A stretch of DNA of 64,000 bases from an uncultured Bacillota bacterium (GCA_934702375.1 CAKUYE010000003.1:62001-126000), one strand, 5' to 3'; shown: positions 24,432-33,124, counted from the stretch's first letter. Notes: generated by a model not told the origin, from the sequence alone. Made by a program: numbers and translations.

Positions 24432-25061
24432 TTAGCGGATGAAGCTTGTTTTTATTTTTGGCGCCGGGGTGGGGTGGTCGATTCCGGCGGCTTTGCCGGC
24501 TTCGATACACTTGAGCAGCCATGCCATGTTTTTCCCCAGCAGGTTCATGGTTTGGAGGCCCTCTTCATCTTGAAGGGCTTCTTCGGCTTTATTGCCGTGG
24601 ATGTTGTTCCAGTATTGGGAGGCTACCACCGGCATTTTGTTGATGGTGAAGTACTTGTTCAGGACATCAAAGGAGGCGGTGGTTCCTGCTCTTCTGGCCG
24701 AGGCAATGGCGGCTCCGGGTTTGTAGGCAAAATTTGCGCCGCCGGCATAGAACACCCGATCCAGCAAAGATAAAACACGGCCGGTGGGGTGGGCGTAATA
24801 GACCGGTGTACCGAAGATAAAGCCGTCGGCAGCTTTGGCCTTTTCAATGATTTCATTGATACCGTCTTCATCGCCAAAAACGCATTTGCCGCCGTTTTTT
24901 CGGCAACCGCCGCAGGCGGTGCAGTCGCGGATAGCTGCATTTCCCGTTTGGAGGATTTCCGTTTCAATACTTTCCTCATCAAGGGCTTTTGCGACTTCTG
25001 CCAGGGCCGTGTAGGTGCAGCCCTTTTTGTGGCTGCTGCCGTTGATCATTAAAACTTTCAT
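24432..25061 (-). CDS. Flavodoxin-family NAD(P)H oxidoreductase / iron-sulfur flavoprotein
   Basis: A 209-residue protein. The N-terminus MKVLMINGSSHKKGCTYTALAEVAKAL is an FMN phosphate loop of the flavodoxin fold. CTACGGCRKNGGKC (C-x2-C-x2-C-x6-C, residues 48-61) matches the compact cysteine motif of iron-sulfur flavoproteins (Isf family). FGTPVYYAHPTG and the FYAGG region contribute to the flavin site. Such proteins reduce O2, peroxide or quinones in anaerobes. It is transcribed towards the riboswitch operon. Function beyond redox chemistry is not readable. Confidence 0.88.
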   Translation of the reverse strand: MKVLMINGSSHKKGCTYTALAEVAKALDEESIETEILQTGNAAIRDCTACGGCRKNGGKCVFGDEDGINEIIEKAKAADGFIFGTPVYYAHPTGRVLSLLDRVFYAGGANFAYKPGAAIASARRAGTTASFDVLNKYFTINKMPVVASQYWNNIHGNKAEEALQDEEGLQTMNLLGKNMAWLLKCIEAGKAAGIDHPTPAPKIKTSFIR

Positions 25062-25153
25062 GGATAAGATGACCTCTTTTATTCAAATTTTACGGCAGTG
25101 CCGTAAGCAAGAATTTATGTTGTGTCTTATTATTTGTATGATACTTTTTCTTT

Positions 25154-25162
25154 ATTATACCA
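25154..25162 (-). promoter_or_regulatory. Extended -10 promoter for the flavoprotein gene
   Basis: On the minus strand the sequence reads TGGTATAAT, about 90 bases upstream of the flavoprotein start. Confidence 0.5.
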
Positions 25163-25176
25163 GAAAAAATCGGGGA

Positions 25177-25506
25177 TTAAAATACGGCTTGCACCAAAAC
25201 CATATAGACGATGGTGCCTACGGTAATGCTTAACAGGGTGTTGTGTCTCCAAATGTGAAGACCGGCCACCACGGCAATGGCAATCAGCTCCGGAATCCCA
25301 TGGGGCGCCGCGATGACGGATACACTTTTTAAGCAGTAAACCACCAGCAACGCCATGAGGGCGCAGGGCAGTGCATCGCCGAGAAATAAAATGACCTTTG
25401 GCGTTTCCTTTCCCTGCGGGAAAAGGATAAAGGAGCTGGCGCGGGTCAGTATCACTGCCGCGGCAACAACCAGGGTTAGGCAAAGTAGAAAGGTATTACT
25501 GACCAT
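25177..25506 (-). CDS. azlD: AzlD-family branched-chain amino acid transport subunit
   Basis: A 109-residue hydrophobic protein with about four membrane segments, including the family segment ILTRASSFILFP near the N-terminus. AzlD partners AzlC in exporting branched-chain amino acids and analogues such as azaleucine. The start (minus-strand ATG at 25504-25506) lies inside the azlC gene, with an 11-base overlap. Confidence 0.88.
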   Translation of the reverse strand: MVSNTFLLCLTLVVAAAVILTRASSFILFPQGKETPKVILFLGDALPCALMALLVVYCLKSVSVIAAPHGIPELIAIAVVAGLHIWRHNTLLSITVGTIVYMVLVQAVF

Positions 25507-26239
25507 CGGTGTTTCCCTCCTTTGGATCGGTTTCTTCCCCAAGGTTTTTCCGTTCTTCCATCCTGCGGCGGAAAAGGAGCAGCCCTGCGGTGATCCCAAT
25601 CAGAGCCGGGATGATAAAATGATCGGCGCCAAAGATAAATAGGCAAATCACCGAACAGATAAAGCCCAGAATTACCGGGGTATGATCCTTTGTCTCTCTC
25701 CATTGATCAATGGTGATGGTAATAAACAGCGCCGTCATGGAAAAATCAATGCCGGTGGTATCAAAGGTGATCATGGAGCCGACCAACCCCCCGAGAAGGC
25801 AGCCTAAAAACCAGTAGCTTTGGTCTAGCAGGGCAATGAAAAAGTAAAAATATTTTTCTGAAACTCCCTCCGGCGGCTTTGCCGAACAGAGCAGGGAGTA
25901 GGTTTCGTCACTGAGAGAGTAGATCATATAGGGGCGAAGCTTACCCATAGCTTTAAATTTTTCCAGTAAAGAAAGACCGTAAAATACATGGCGGGCATTG
26001 AGGGTGAGCATGAAGATAAAGGTGTTGATCAGACTGATCCCCGGGGCCAGCATATTCACGGTGACGAATTGAGCCATGCCGGAGAAAATGACCACCGCCA
26101 TAATCAGCGGCCAATACCAGGCATATCCCTGGTCCGTAAGTAAAATACCAAAGGCGATCCCAAGGAAAATATACCCCGGAATGATCGGGATGGTTTTGGG
26201 AAACGCTGCCTTAAAGCTTTGTTGTATCGATGCTTTCAT
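25496..26239 (-). CDS. azlC: AzlC-family branched-chain amino acid exporter, large subunit
   Basis: A 247-residue membrane protein with six to eight helices. AAFPKTIPIIPGYIFLGIAFGIL at the N-terminus and MTLNARHVFYGLSLLEKF in the middle are characteristic of AzlC. AAGGACT stands before the ATG on the minus strand. It forms a two-gene operon with azlD, driven from a -10 at 26273-26278. Confidence 0.92.
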   Translation of the reverse strand: MKASIQQSFKAAFPKTIPIIPGYIFLGIAFGILLTDQGYAWYWPLIMAVVIFSGMAQFVTVNMLAPGISLINTFIFMLTLNARHVFYGLSLLEKFKAMGKLRPYMIYSLSDETYSLLCSAKPPEGVSEKYFYFFIALLDQSYWFLGCLLGGLVGSMITFDTTGIDFSMTALFITITIDQWRETKDHTPVILGFICSVICLFIFGADHFIIPALIGITAGLLLFRRRMEERKNLGEETDPKEGNTDGQ

Positions 26240-26272
26240 CTGTCGTAGAGTCCTTTATGTTTTATTGGGCCT

Positions 26273-26281
26273 TATTATATC
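26273..26281 (-). promoter_or_regulatory. Extended -10 promoter for azlCD
   Basis: The minus strand reads TGATATAAT, an extended -10 element, 34 bases before azlC. Confidence 0.55.
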
Positions 26282-26352
26282 ATAATTGCCTACTTAATGG
26301 GTATGGGATTTTGCGGAGTTTGGGGCAAGATTTCTTCCCTCTTGACAGCCTC

Positions 26353-26361
26353 TGGTATAAT
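26353..26361 (+). promoter_or_regulatory. Extended -10 promoter for the amidase gene
   Basis: TGGTATAAT lies 22 bases before the amidase start. A TTGACA at 26342-26347 is too close (8 bases) to serve as its -35. Confidence 0.5.
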
Positions 26362-26382
26362 ATCGGTATGGGAGGAATCAAA

Positions 26383-27177
26383 ATGAAAGCGAAAAAAATA
26401 GGCCGTCTCCGGCTTCTTTTTATCATTACCTTGTTGGCTGTTGTCTTTTCGGGGTGCGGCAATCAGGCGGAAATGTCCACAGCGGAGGATAACTCTGCCG
26501 TATCGGAATCGGAAGGAAGTGCCGATGAGTACCCTTTAACCGGCGTTGTTGTTTGTATTGACCCCGGTCATGGTATCACTTCTGAAGGAGGCGAAGAGCC
26601 GATTGCTCCGGGAAGCTCCGAAACAAGAAAAAAACATTCTACCGGCACCGAGGGGCAATATCAGACTGAAGAAGAATTAAATCTGGCCGTGGGTCTGATG
26701 GTACAGGATCTCCTTATCGATAAAGGCGCTACAGTGGTTATGACGAGAACGACCCACGAGTGCGATCTTTCCAACATCGACCGTGCCGTTTTTGCCAAGG
26801 AAGAAGGAGCGGATCTCACATTGCGCATCCATGCCGATGGCAGCGAAAACACCGGCATCAAAGGGATTTCCGTGTTGGTGCCGTCTCCTACATTTATTAC
26901 CGATGAATCTTTGCTTGACCGTAGCGTGGTTTTTGGGCAATTACTGCTTTCTTCGGTGGTAGAAGCCACCGGGGCGGAAAATCGCGGTATTGTGGAGCGC
27001 AGTGACCTTACCGGATTTAATTGGACCGAGGTCCCTGTGGCTCTCGTTGAGATGGGATTTATGACCAATGCGGAAGAGGATGCCCAGCTTGCAAAGGCGG
27101 AATATCAGCAGCTTCTGGCAACAGCGATGGCGGATGCTGTGGAAGAATTTTTTGAGATCTACCCGATAACGAAATAA
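26383..27177 (+). CDS. N-acetylmuramoyl-L-alanine amidase (Amidase_3), lipoprotein
   Basis: A 264-residue exported zinc amidase that cuts the bond between muramic acid and the peptide stem of peptidoglycan. Residues 1-25 form a lipoprotein signal (RLRLLFIITLLAVVFSGC). The catalytic domain begins at VVCIDPGHG with the first Zn ligand His, then E in QTEEELNLAVG, the second His in LRIHADGSEN, and the closing catalytic Glu in VALVEMGFMTNAEED. I chose ATG 26383 because GGAGG lies 7 bases upstream. Role: cell-wall turnover or division. Confidence 0.93.
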   Translation: MKAKKIGRLRLLFIITLLAVVFSGCGNQAEMSTAEDNSAVSESEGSADEYPLTGVVVCIDPGHGITSEGGEEPIAPGSSETRKKHSTGTEGQYQTEEELNLAVGLMVQDLLIDKGATVVMTRTTHECDLSNIDRAVFAKEEGADLTLRIHADGSENTGIKGISVLVPSPTFITDESLLDRSVVFGQLLLSSVVEATGAENRGIVERSDLTGFNWTEVPVALVEMGFMTNAEEDAQLAKAEYQQLLATAMADAVEEFFEIYPITK

Positions 27178-27205
27178 GTCAATCGGTTTATGGTTTGAGG
27201 AATCT

Positions 27206-28087
27206 TCATTTCTCCAGTGAATCCAATGGAAAGTAGCTCTTACAAATGTAATCGATGAATACCCGGCTCATTTGAGGAATTGCTTTCATATTGCGGTAGA
27301 TCAAACAGAGGTTTCTTGTGATGCGCGGTTTGAGAGAGTGCTTTGAAATTTGATAATCGTGACGTCGCAGATTCATTTCGGGGATGATGCTATAACCTAA
27401 GCCCTCCTCGATCATTGCCATAACGGTATAATCATCATAAACACACAGCCGCACATTAGGCTCCAGCCCTAATGCGTGAAAGGCATTGAGGGGTTCATTG
27501 AAGCTGCCTTCTTCCAGAAGAATATAGGGTTCCTTTGTCAGGGCCTCCAGTGGGATGGATTTCTTTTTTCCTAAAGGGTGTCCCACCGGCAGTACTGCCA
27601 TCATTTCATCGGTGTATAGGGGGATTTTTGCCAAACCGTTTACGGCATCGCCATTGGCAAAACCAAAATCGACTTCGCCGGTTTTGATCCAGTTGGCGAT
27701 GGAGGTATAATCTCCCTGGTTCAATGTAAAACTGACATCGGGATAGATCGTCTGGAATTCTTTGATCATCTTCGGCAGCCAGTAGTTGGAAACGCTGGTC
27801 ATGGTGCCGATGCGGATTTCCCCGGAGTTCATTCCTTTAAGCTCCTTGGTTTTTTCTTCCAGCATTCGATAACTATTGACGACACTGCGGATGTATGGCA
27901 TCAGTTCTTTTCCTTCATGGGTCAGCTCCACACCGTTATGGCTGCGGATTAACAGCGGAAGGGATACTTCGTTTTCCAGGGAGCGGATCATTTGGCTGAC
28001 CGCTGATTGGGAGTACCCCATTTCTTCTGCGGTTTTACTGAAACTGCCTGTTTCGATAATGTGGCAAAAAGCAAGATAGCGGTTCAT
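27206..28087 (-). CDS. LysR-family transcriptional regulator
   Basis: A 293-residue regulator. The N-terminal winged helix-turn-helix (residues 1-60, with FSKTAEEMGYSQSAVSQMIRSLE) is followed by a periplasmic-binding-like effector domain (about 88-290, starting GEIRIGTMTSVSNYWLPKMI). GGAGACC precedes the start on the minus strand. A perfect inverted repeat of the LysR-box type lies in its own leader, suggesting autoregulation. No neighbouring gene is obviously its target; a possible divergent small transcript is described separately. Confidence 0.93.
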   Translation of the reverse strand: MNRYLAFCHIIETGSFSKTAEEMGYSQSAVSQMIRSLENEVSLPLLIRSHNGVELTHEGKELMPYIRSVVNSYRMLEEKTKELKGMNSGEIRIGTMTSVSNYWLPKMIKEFQTIYPDVSFTLNQGDYTSIANWIKTGEVDFGFANGDAVNGLAKIPLYTDEMMAVLPVGHPLGKKKSIPLEALTKEPYILLEEGSFNEPLNAFHALGLEPNVRLCVYDDYTVMAMIEEGLGYSIIPEMNLRRHDYQISKHSLKPRITRNLCLIYRNMKAIPQMSRVFIDYICKSYFPLDSLEK

Positions 28088-28106
28088 TGGAGGTCTCCTT
28101 TTAGCT

Positions 28107-28134
28107 TATAAGTGATACTTATAGATATATTATA
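28107..28134 (-). promoter_or_regulatory. lysR promoter -10 and LysR-type operator
   Basis: TATAAGT (28107-28113) and ACTTATA (28117-28123) form a perfect 7-bp inverted repeat with a 3-base centre, as expected for a LysR-box. The minus strand reads TATAAT at 28134-28129, placing the operator at or just after the lysR transcription start. Confidence 0.55.
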
Positions 28135-28143
28135 AAATATCGA

Positions 28144-28172
28144 TTTACTTATTGCAAGAGTTGCGGTATAAT
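28144..28172 (+). promoter_or_regulatory. Divergent promoter upstream of lysR
   Basis: TTTACT (28144-28149), a 17-base spacer and TATAAT (28167-28172) drive transcription away from lysR towards a short terminated region. Confidence 0.55.
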
Positions 28173-28178
28173 AATTTC

Positions 28179-28257
28179 AGAAAGTTGATCTCCAAAGTAA
28201 AAATGATAAAATAACAATTTACTTCCCAACCATTACCGCTTAGTGCGGTATTTTTTT
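28179..28257 (+). ncRNA. Candidate small RNA (about 79 bases) divergent from lysR
   Basis: A promoter-like sequence at 28144-28172 is followed by a transcript-sized region that ends in an intrinsic terminator: TACCGC (28234-28239), TTAGT, GCGGTA (28245-28250), then seven T. Inside, AAGTAAA (28195-28201) can pair with TTTACTT (28218-28224). No ORF of note is present. The next gene has its own -10 at 28285. This is inference from signals only; it could also be an attenuated leader of the metallo-beta-lactamase gene. Confidence 0.4.
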
Positions 28258-28281
28258 GTGCTTTTTTCCCCTGGGGATGTG

Positions 28282-28290
28282 TGCTATAAT
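28282..28290 (+). promoter_or_regulatory. Extended -10 promoter for the metallo-beta-lactamase lipoprotein gene
   Basis: TGCTATAAT, 32 bases before the start codon, just after the T tract of the small terminator. Confidence 0.5.
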
Positions 28291-28321
28291 GTGAAAAATA
28301 AAAAAAGGCAGGTAATATGAA

Positions 28322-29383
28322 ATGAAAAAACTGTGGTTTGCCATGCTGTTGTCGCTGGCATTGCTTTTTAGCGGTTGTTCCGGAACAGAGGAAACCTCTG
28401 TTGGCGGTACGGTTTCCGAGACCGCTGCTTTAGAAATTCATTTTCTCGATGTGGGCCAGGCCGATGCAGCCCTTATCCTTTGTAATGGCGATGCTATGCT
28501 GATTGATGGCGGCAATGCTGCCGATGGTGATGACGTTGTGGCATCCATCCAAAGATGCGGCGTGGATACCCTTACTGCGGTGGTCTCCACTCATTCCGAT
28601 GAAGATCACCTCGGTGGGCTTCCCGATGTTTTAGAAGCGTACCCTGTGGAGACCCTTTACGCAACGGGAATCCCTGCAGATACAAAGATCTACCGGGAGT
28701 TTTGCGACATTGCCGCGGCCAAAGGATTGGAGCTTACCGCTCCGGCGGCAGGCAGTAGCTTTGCCCTGGGAGGCAGCACCGTTACCTTTTTGGGGCCGTT
28801 GTCTGAGGCTTCCAACCCCAATAATAACTCGATTGTTTTGCGTATTGATTATGGTGACACTTCTTTTCTCTTTACCGGCGATGCCATGAATAAGGAAGAA
28901 AAAGAGCTGGTAGAATCCGGTGCCGATTTGGATGCCGATGTTTTAAAGGTAGCCCATCACGGCGGAGAGGAATCCTCCTCCTATGTATTTTTACGAGAGG
29001 CTATGCCGGAGTATGCGGTGATCAGCGTTGGTGCCGATAATAAGTATGGTCATCCTACCGAGGCTGTTTTGAGCCGCCTTCGTGATGCGGGAGCAACCGT
29101 TTACCGTACCGATGAGCTTGGCGAGATCCTGTGCCGCAGTGACGGCACGCACATTGCTTTTTCCAATGAAACCGGCAGTGCTATGCCGACGGCAGAGTCT
29201 AATGCGACCCAAGAACATCCGGCTGTGGCGGAGAATGAAGCTTACGTAGGGAATCTCAACAGCAAAAAGTTCCATCGGCCCGATTGCGCTTATTTGCCGG
29301 AAGAGCAGAATGCGATTTATTTTGCTACCCGAGAAGAGGCGATGACTCAAGGCTATGAACCCTGTGGGCGCTGCAAGCCTTGA
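28322..29383 (+). CDS. ComEC-like metallo-beta-lactamase domain lipoprotein with a C-terminal Zn-ribbon-like tail
   Basis: A protein of 353 residues. A lipoprotein signal (LLSLALLFSGC) anchors it outside the membrane. The middle is a metallo-beta-lactamase fold like the ComEC C-terminal domain: LEIHFLDVGQADAALI, the metal motif STHSDEDHLGG, LFTGDAM, and VLKVAHHGGEESS. A low-complexity linker leads to a final module KFHRPDCAYL...GYEPCGRCKP, like the metal-binding Ada-type domain. Related proteins are thought to degrade extracellular DNA or RNA. A role in nutrient DNA processing is possible, since no comEC or comEA gene is nearby. Confidence 0.88.
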   Translation: MKKLWFAMLLSLALLFSGCSGTEETSVGGTVSETAALEIHFLDVGQADAALILCNGDAMLIDGGNAADGDDVVASIQRCGVDTLTAVVSTHSDEDHLGGLPDVLEAYPVETLYATGIPADTKIYREFCDIAAAKGLELTAPAAGSSFALGGSTVTFLGPLSEASNPNNNSIVLRIDYGDTSFLFTGDAMNKEEKELVESGADLDADVLKVAHHGGEESSSYVFLREAMPEYAVISVGADNKYGHPTEAVLSRLRDAGATVYRTDELGEILCRSDGTHIAFSNETGSAMPTAESNATQEHPAVAENEAYVGNLNSKKFHRPDCAYLPEEQNAIYFATREEAMTQGYEPCGRCKP

Positions 29384-29470
29384 TGTCCCCGGCATACTTG
29401 CATTGTCGTGTTCTTTTTCGGAATCTTTTTTGTCTTTAACGATTCGCCCCTTTTCTTTTTGTTTATATTA

Positions 29471-29479
29471 TGGTATAAT
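29471..29479 (+). promoter_or_regulatory. Extended -10 promoter for the degV-like gene
   Basis: TGGTATAAT, 47 bases before the start codon. Confidence 0.5.
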
Positions 29480-29526
29480 TACCGCTATAAGTCTGGAAAT
29501 CCAGCTCAAAAAGAGAGGTATAAAAT

Positions 29527-30390
29527 ATGACGTTGATCCTCAGTGCCGACCGAACTTGTGACCTGAGTGAGGAATTAATTGCAAAATACGATGTCCATAC
29601 CATTCCTTACCATGTATTATTGGATGAAAAGGAATATTATGACAATGTAGATATTACTCCGGATGAGATCTATCAGGTGTATTATGATAAAAGGGTGTTG
29701 CCGAAAACTTCTGCCATCAACACCTCTGAATACATTGATTATTTTCGTCCTTTTGTAGATGCCGGTCACGATGTGGTTCATTTTTGTCTGGGTAGCGCTT
29801 TATCCAGCTCTTATCAGAATTGCGTTGCCGCTGCGGAGGTACTTGGAGGCCATGTTTACCCCATTGACGGTCGGAATCTCTCCTCTGCCGTTGGTTTGCA
29901 GGTCATGGATGCCGGTGAAATGATTTCCGCAGGAAAAGACGGCAGCGAAATTCAGGCTTATTTTAATGAGCATCATTGCTGTTACCATGGCAGCTTTATT
30001 TTGGATACTTTAAAATTTATTCATGCCGGTGGGCGGTGCTCCTCGGTGGCAGCGCTTTCGGCTAACTTGCTGAATATCCGCCCCTGCATTGAGGTGAATA
30101 ATAACGATGGCAGTATGGTTGTGGCAAAAAAATATCGAGGCAGTCTCGAAAAGGTATTGGTGAAGTATGTCAAGGACAAGCTTGCTCAATATGATGATAT
30201 TCTTACCGATAAAATCTTTATTACCGACTCCGGCATTGATCCTGCCATTCGTGATCTGGTAGAAAAGACTATCCAGGAAACACTTCCCTTTGAAAAGGTT
30301 ATTCGCTCTACGGCCAGCTGCACGATTTCCTGCCATTGCGGCCCGGCTTGTTTGGGAATCCTTTTCGTAACGAAAACGCCCTCTAAATAA
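29527..30390 (+). CDS. DegV family fatty-acid-binding protein
   Basis: A 287-residue DegV/FakB-type protein. These bind a fatty acid and, with FakA kinase, feed exogenous fatty acids into phospholipids. Typical segments are LSADRTCDLSEELIAKYDV at the N-terminus, KTSAINTSEYIDYF, and FILDTLKFIHAGGRCS, which is the ligand-pocket strand. A His in CHCGPACLGILF near the C-terminus is also typical. AGAGAGG precedes the ATG. No fakA-like gene is present in the window. Confidence 0.92.
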   Translation: MTLILSADRTCDLSEELIAKYDVHTIPYHVLLDEKEYYDNVDITPDEIYQVYYDKRVLPKTSAINTSEYIDYFRPFVDAGHDVVHFCLGSALSSSYQNCVAAAEVLGGHVYPIDGRNLSSAVGLQVMDAGEMISAGKDGSEIQAYFNEHHCCYHGSFILDTLKFIHAGGRCSSVAALSANLLNIRPCIEVNNNDGSMVVAKKYRGSLEKVLVKYVKDKLAQYDDILTDKIFITDSGIDPAIRDLVEKTIQETLPFEKVIRSTASCTISCHCGPACLGILFVTKTPSK

Positions 30391-30428
30391 GGGAAATAAT
30401 TACGAAAAAAACGAATGATAAAATGAAA

Positions 30429-30464
30429 AAGCGGTGAACTTTCTAGGGGTTCACCGCCTTTTTT
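30429..30464. terminator. Bidirectional terminator between degV-like and EamA-family genes
   Basis: GCGGTGAAC (30431-30439) pairs with GTTCACCGC (30449-30457). An A tract precedes it and six T follow. It serves both convergent genes. Confidence 0.85.
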
Positions 30465-31368
30465 ATGGTTGAGGTACTTGGGTTTTATTTTCAATGTAGT
30501 TGCCGTAAATAATACATAGGATCAGTAAAGCTGCACCGAAAAATCCTATGGGAGATAGACGTTCGCCTAGAATGAAAAAAGAAGCCGCCGCAGTAAATAA
30601 TGGTTCGCCGCATTGCGTTAATGCCACAACGGCGGAGGAAATATGGGATAACGCAACATTTTGGAAAATATAGCAAAGGCAGGAACAGAAGATCACGAGA
30701 TAGAGAATGACCCACCATGCCTTTGGTGCGATAGCATTCAGGTTGAGCATTGGCTCTAAACATAATGCGCAGACAGTGCTGGCAATGGCGGTGACCAGAA
30801 GCTGTACCAGGGATATTGTTGTTGCCGAAAGATGGCTTAACCCTTCTTCTCCCCACACCAGTGCACCTGCCATTGCTATAGAACAACAGAGGGCCAAACC
30901 TTCTCCCAAACCAAAGTGAAAGCTGCCGCCATTGAGGGAAATCAGGTATAATCCTGCAATGGCAATGATTGGAACCGGCAAAAAGGCTTTGTGGATTTTT
31001 CGCTTCAGAATCAGTTTCGATAAAAACGGTGTGAAAACAATAGGTAAAGACATTAAGAATCCCACAGAAGTTGCGGTAGTGAGGTTTAATCCCACATTAC
31101 TTGTGATATAGGCTGCAGCCATGCAAATCGCCGTGGGCAACCAGAAGCGCATCTTTGTGGCGCGCAGTTCCCGGATGGCTTTCTTCCCGAAAGGGATGAT
31201 AAAAATTAAGGTTGCGGCGGTAAATCGTATGGCCAAACACCATATCGGCGTAATGGTTTCGTAGGCAAATTTCACAATGGGGTTGCCGATACCGAAAATT
31301 AACCCCTGGAGGATAATGAGGAAGATATAAAAGAAACTAGAATGCTCACGAGAAAGCGGATTTGCCAT
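30463..31368 (-). CDS. EamA/DMT-family transporter
   Basis: A 301-residue drug/metabolite transporter with about ten membrane helices in two EamA repeats. IIFGIGNPIVKFAYETITPIW opens the first repeat, and the second ends with VALTQCGEPLFTAAASFFILGERLSPIGFFGAALL, the characteristic EamA signature. I placed the start at the ATG whose codon lies at 31366-31368, with GGAG ten bases before it, instead of a longer upstream frame. A -10 element TATACT lies on the minus strand at 31418-31413. Substrate unknown; amino acids or metabolites are typical. Confidence 0.9.
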   Translation of the reverse strand: MANPLSREHSSFFYIFLIILQGLIFGIGNPIVKFAYETITPIWCLAIRFTAATLIFIIPFGKKAIRELRATKMRFWLPTAICMAAAYITSNVGLNLTTATSVGFLMSLPIVFTPFLSKLILKRKIHKAFLPVPIIAIAGLYLISLNGGSFHFGLGEGLALCCSIAMAGALVWGEEGLSHLSATTISLVQLLVTAIASTVCALCLEPMLNLNAIAPKAWWVILYLVIFCSCLCYIFQNVALSHISSAVVALTQCGEPLFTAAASFFILGERLSPIGFFGAALLILCIIYGNYIENKTQVPQP

Positions 31369-31515
31369 TGTTTTTTTTCTCCGATCTTTATTTTGCCATA
31401 TGTGTAATGCCCAGTATAGCATACCGAAACAGAAAAGAAAAGGATTTCTGCTTTTCTATGCCTAACTTTTCGGCTGCTTCATATACTTTATCAAATAAAG
31501 GAATGGAGCAGATCA

Positions 31516-32322
31516 ATGGAACGTGCAACATTATATCGGCAACTGCCTTATTTGAAAAAAACGATATGGAGCGGGGAGATTTTGGCAAAACGTTATGGTG
31601 GCAATGATTGGGGGGAGGCCTATTTACTTTCTTCTCTTAAGGCGAAGAGTTCCCGGATGTCCGACCGTCGTTTTTTTTCCCAGTGTTGGCGGCAGCATTG
31701 TGATGAGGAATATCCTTACTTGATTAAGTACATTGATGTAAAAACATCTCTTTCCATCCAGGTTCATCCCGGAGAAAATTCCCATCAAAGAGGAAAAAAC
31801 GAGCTTTGGCTCATTGACAAGGTTCGCCCCGGTGGGAAAATTTACCGGGGGTTCCGCTCCGGCATGGATCATGAACAATGGCTGGATTGTGACGATAAAG
31901 ATTTTCTATCCCTTATGCAGTCGGAAAACGTTGCGGCCGGAGATACCGTCTTTATCCCCGGTGGTATGATCCACGGAGCGGAGGGAATATCTTTTTATGA
32001 GATCCAGGATCCTCTGGATGTAACCTACCGTCTTTTTGACTACGGCCGCGGCAGAACGCTCCAGCGCGAAGAGGGAAGCCAAGCTCTGAAGGCAGCCGAA
32101 CATCTTCCGGAATCTCATCAATTCTCCCTACATCGCCAAAGATTTTTGGGTGATTTCTGTATGAAAGCGGACGCCCACAGTTTTTTGCTGTTTATAGCAG
32201 GAAACGGTATTTTGAAAGGGATGGAGGAAGATCCCTTTTCTGCCGGAGATTGCTTTTTTGTGGCAGAAGGAGGAAACATCGTGATTTGTGGACAGGGAAC
32301 ACTGATTTACGGAACAATATGA
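31516..32322 (+). CDS. manA: Mannose-6-phosphate isomerase, class I (short form)
   Basis: A 268-residue cupin-type Zn enzyme interconverting mannose-6-phosphate and fructose-6-phosphate. The Zn-site motif LSIQVHPGENSHQRGKNELW supplies Gln and His, and a further His occurs in GGMIHGAEGISFYEIQ. It is shorter than the usual 310-320 residues, mainly at the C-terminal cupin. GGAG lies 7 bases before ATG 31516. Monocistronic. Likely provides sugar nucleotides for glycan synthesis. Confidence 0.85.
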   Translation: MERATLYRQLPYLKKTIWSGEILAKRYGGNDWGEAYLLSSLKAKSSRMSDRRFFSQCWRQHCDEEYPYLIKYIDVKTSLSIQVHPGENSHQRGKNELWLIDKVRPGGKIYRGFRSGMDHEQWLDCDDKDFLSLMQSENVAAGDTVFIPGGMIHGAEGISFYEIQDPLDVTYRLFDYGRGRTLQREEGSQALKAAEHLPESHQFSLHRQRFLGDFCMKADAHSFLLFIAGNGILKGMEEDPFSAGDCFFVAEGGNIVICGQGTLIYGTI

Positions 32323-32415
32323 GTTATTCGAGGGGTGATAAGGTGTAAGAGGTTAAAGACAAGAAATTCCACCGGTTATCAGACAAATTTTTTCTGTATA
32401 TTTCGTCGTAAAGTA

Positions 32416-32444
32416 TTGAAATTTGCAGTAAATCATAGTAAAAT
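32416..32444 (+). promoter_or_regulatory. Sigma-A promoter for the xpt/nucleoside transporter operon
   Basis: TTGAAA (32416-32421), a 17-base spacer and TAAAAT (32439-32444), 42 bases before xpt. I looked for a purine riboswitch in 32323-32486 and did not find its conserved core. Confidence 0.6.
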
Positions 32445-32486
32445 GGTTATATCTTTTTTACGGAATAGTTAAATCGAGGTGGAATC

Positions 32487-33071
32487 ATGGACTTGCTTCA
32501 TGAAAAAATTATAGCAGACGGTAAAGTTTTCGCCGGCAATATTCTCAAGGTAGATAGTTTCCTGAATCATCAGATTGATGTGCAATTTATGGAAAATCTT
32601 GGGAAGGAGATTGCGCGGCGTTTTTCATCTTATGGGGTCACAAAAGTCCTCACGGTAGAGGCCAGCGGCATTGCCATTGCTTTCCCTGTGGCTCAGGCTC
32701 TTGGGTGCAAAATGGTATTTGCGAAGAAATCTCAGACAAAAAATCTCGGTGCATCGGTGTATTCTTCTCCGGTAGAGTCTTTTACCCATGGCTGCACCTA
32801 TGATATTCGGATCTCCAAGGACTATCTTAACAGTGACGATGTTGTGTTGATTGTTGATGACTTTTTGGCAAACGGCAACGCGATACGCGGATTGATGGAT
32901 ATCGTCTCCCAGGCCGGTGCGAAGTTGGCGGGTGTTGGCATTGCCATTGAAAAAGGATTTCAGCACGGCGGAGACAAGCTTCGGGAAGAAGGAATTCACT
33001 TGGAGTCCATGGCCATTGTAGACGGTATGGATGCCATTGAAGGTAAGATCTCTTTTCGGGACATGGAATAA
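32487..33071 (+). CDS. xpt: Xanthine phosphoribosyltransferase
   Basis: A 194-residue type I phosphoribosyltransferase that converts xanthine and PRPP to XMP. The PRPP loop is VVLIVDDFLANGNA (about residues 118-131), and the flap and base-binding region are seen in VEASGIAIAFPVAQALG and KKSQTKNLGASVYSSPVESF. Length matches Bacillus Xpt. AGGTGG stands before the ATG. The BMP transporter genes follow 53 bases downstream on the same strand, so the operon couples purine uptake to salvage. Confidence 0.93.
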   Translation: MDLLHEKIIADGKVFAGNILKVDSFLNHQIDVQFMENLGKEIARRFSSYGVTKVLTVEASGIAIAFPVAQALGCKMVFAKKSQTKNLGASVYSSPVESFTHGCTYDIRISKDYLNSDDVVLIVDDFLANGNAIRGLMDIVSQAGAKLAGVGIAIEKGFQHGGDKLREEGIHLESMAIVDGMDAIEGKISFRDME

Positions 33072-33124
33072 GACTATAGGGCAAATTGCCTTATAAATAT
33101 TAAAATTTTTTTCTGGAGGAAAAA

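Noticed and set aside
26342..26361. TTGACA paired with TATAAT as a full promoter before the amidase
   Set aside because: The spacer is only 8 bases, too short for sigma-A. Only the extended -10 is credible.
32323..32486. Purine riboswitch before xpt
   Set aside because: The conserved purine-aptamer core is not present. Only a promoter is seen.
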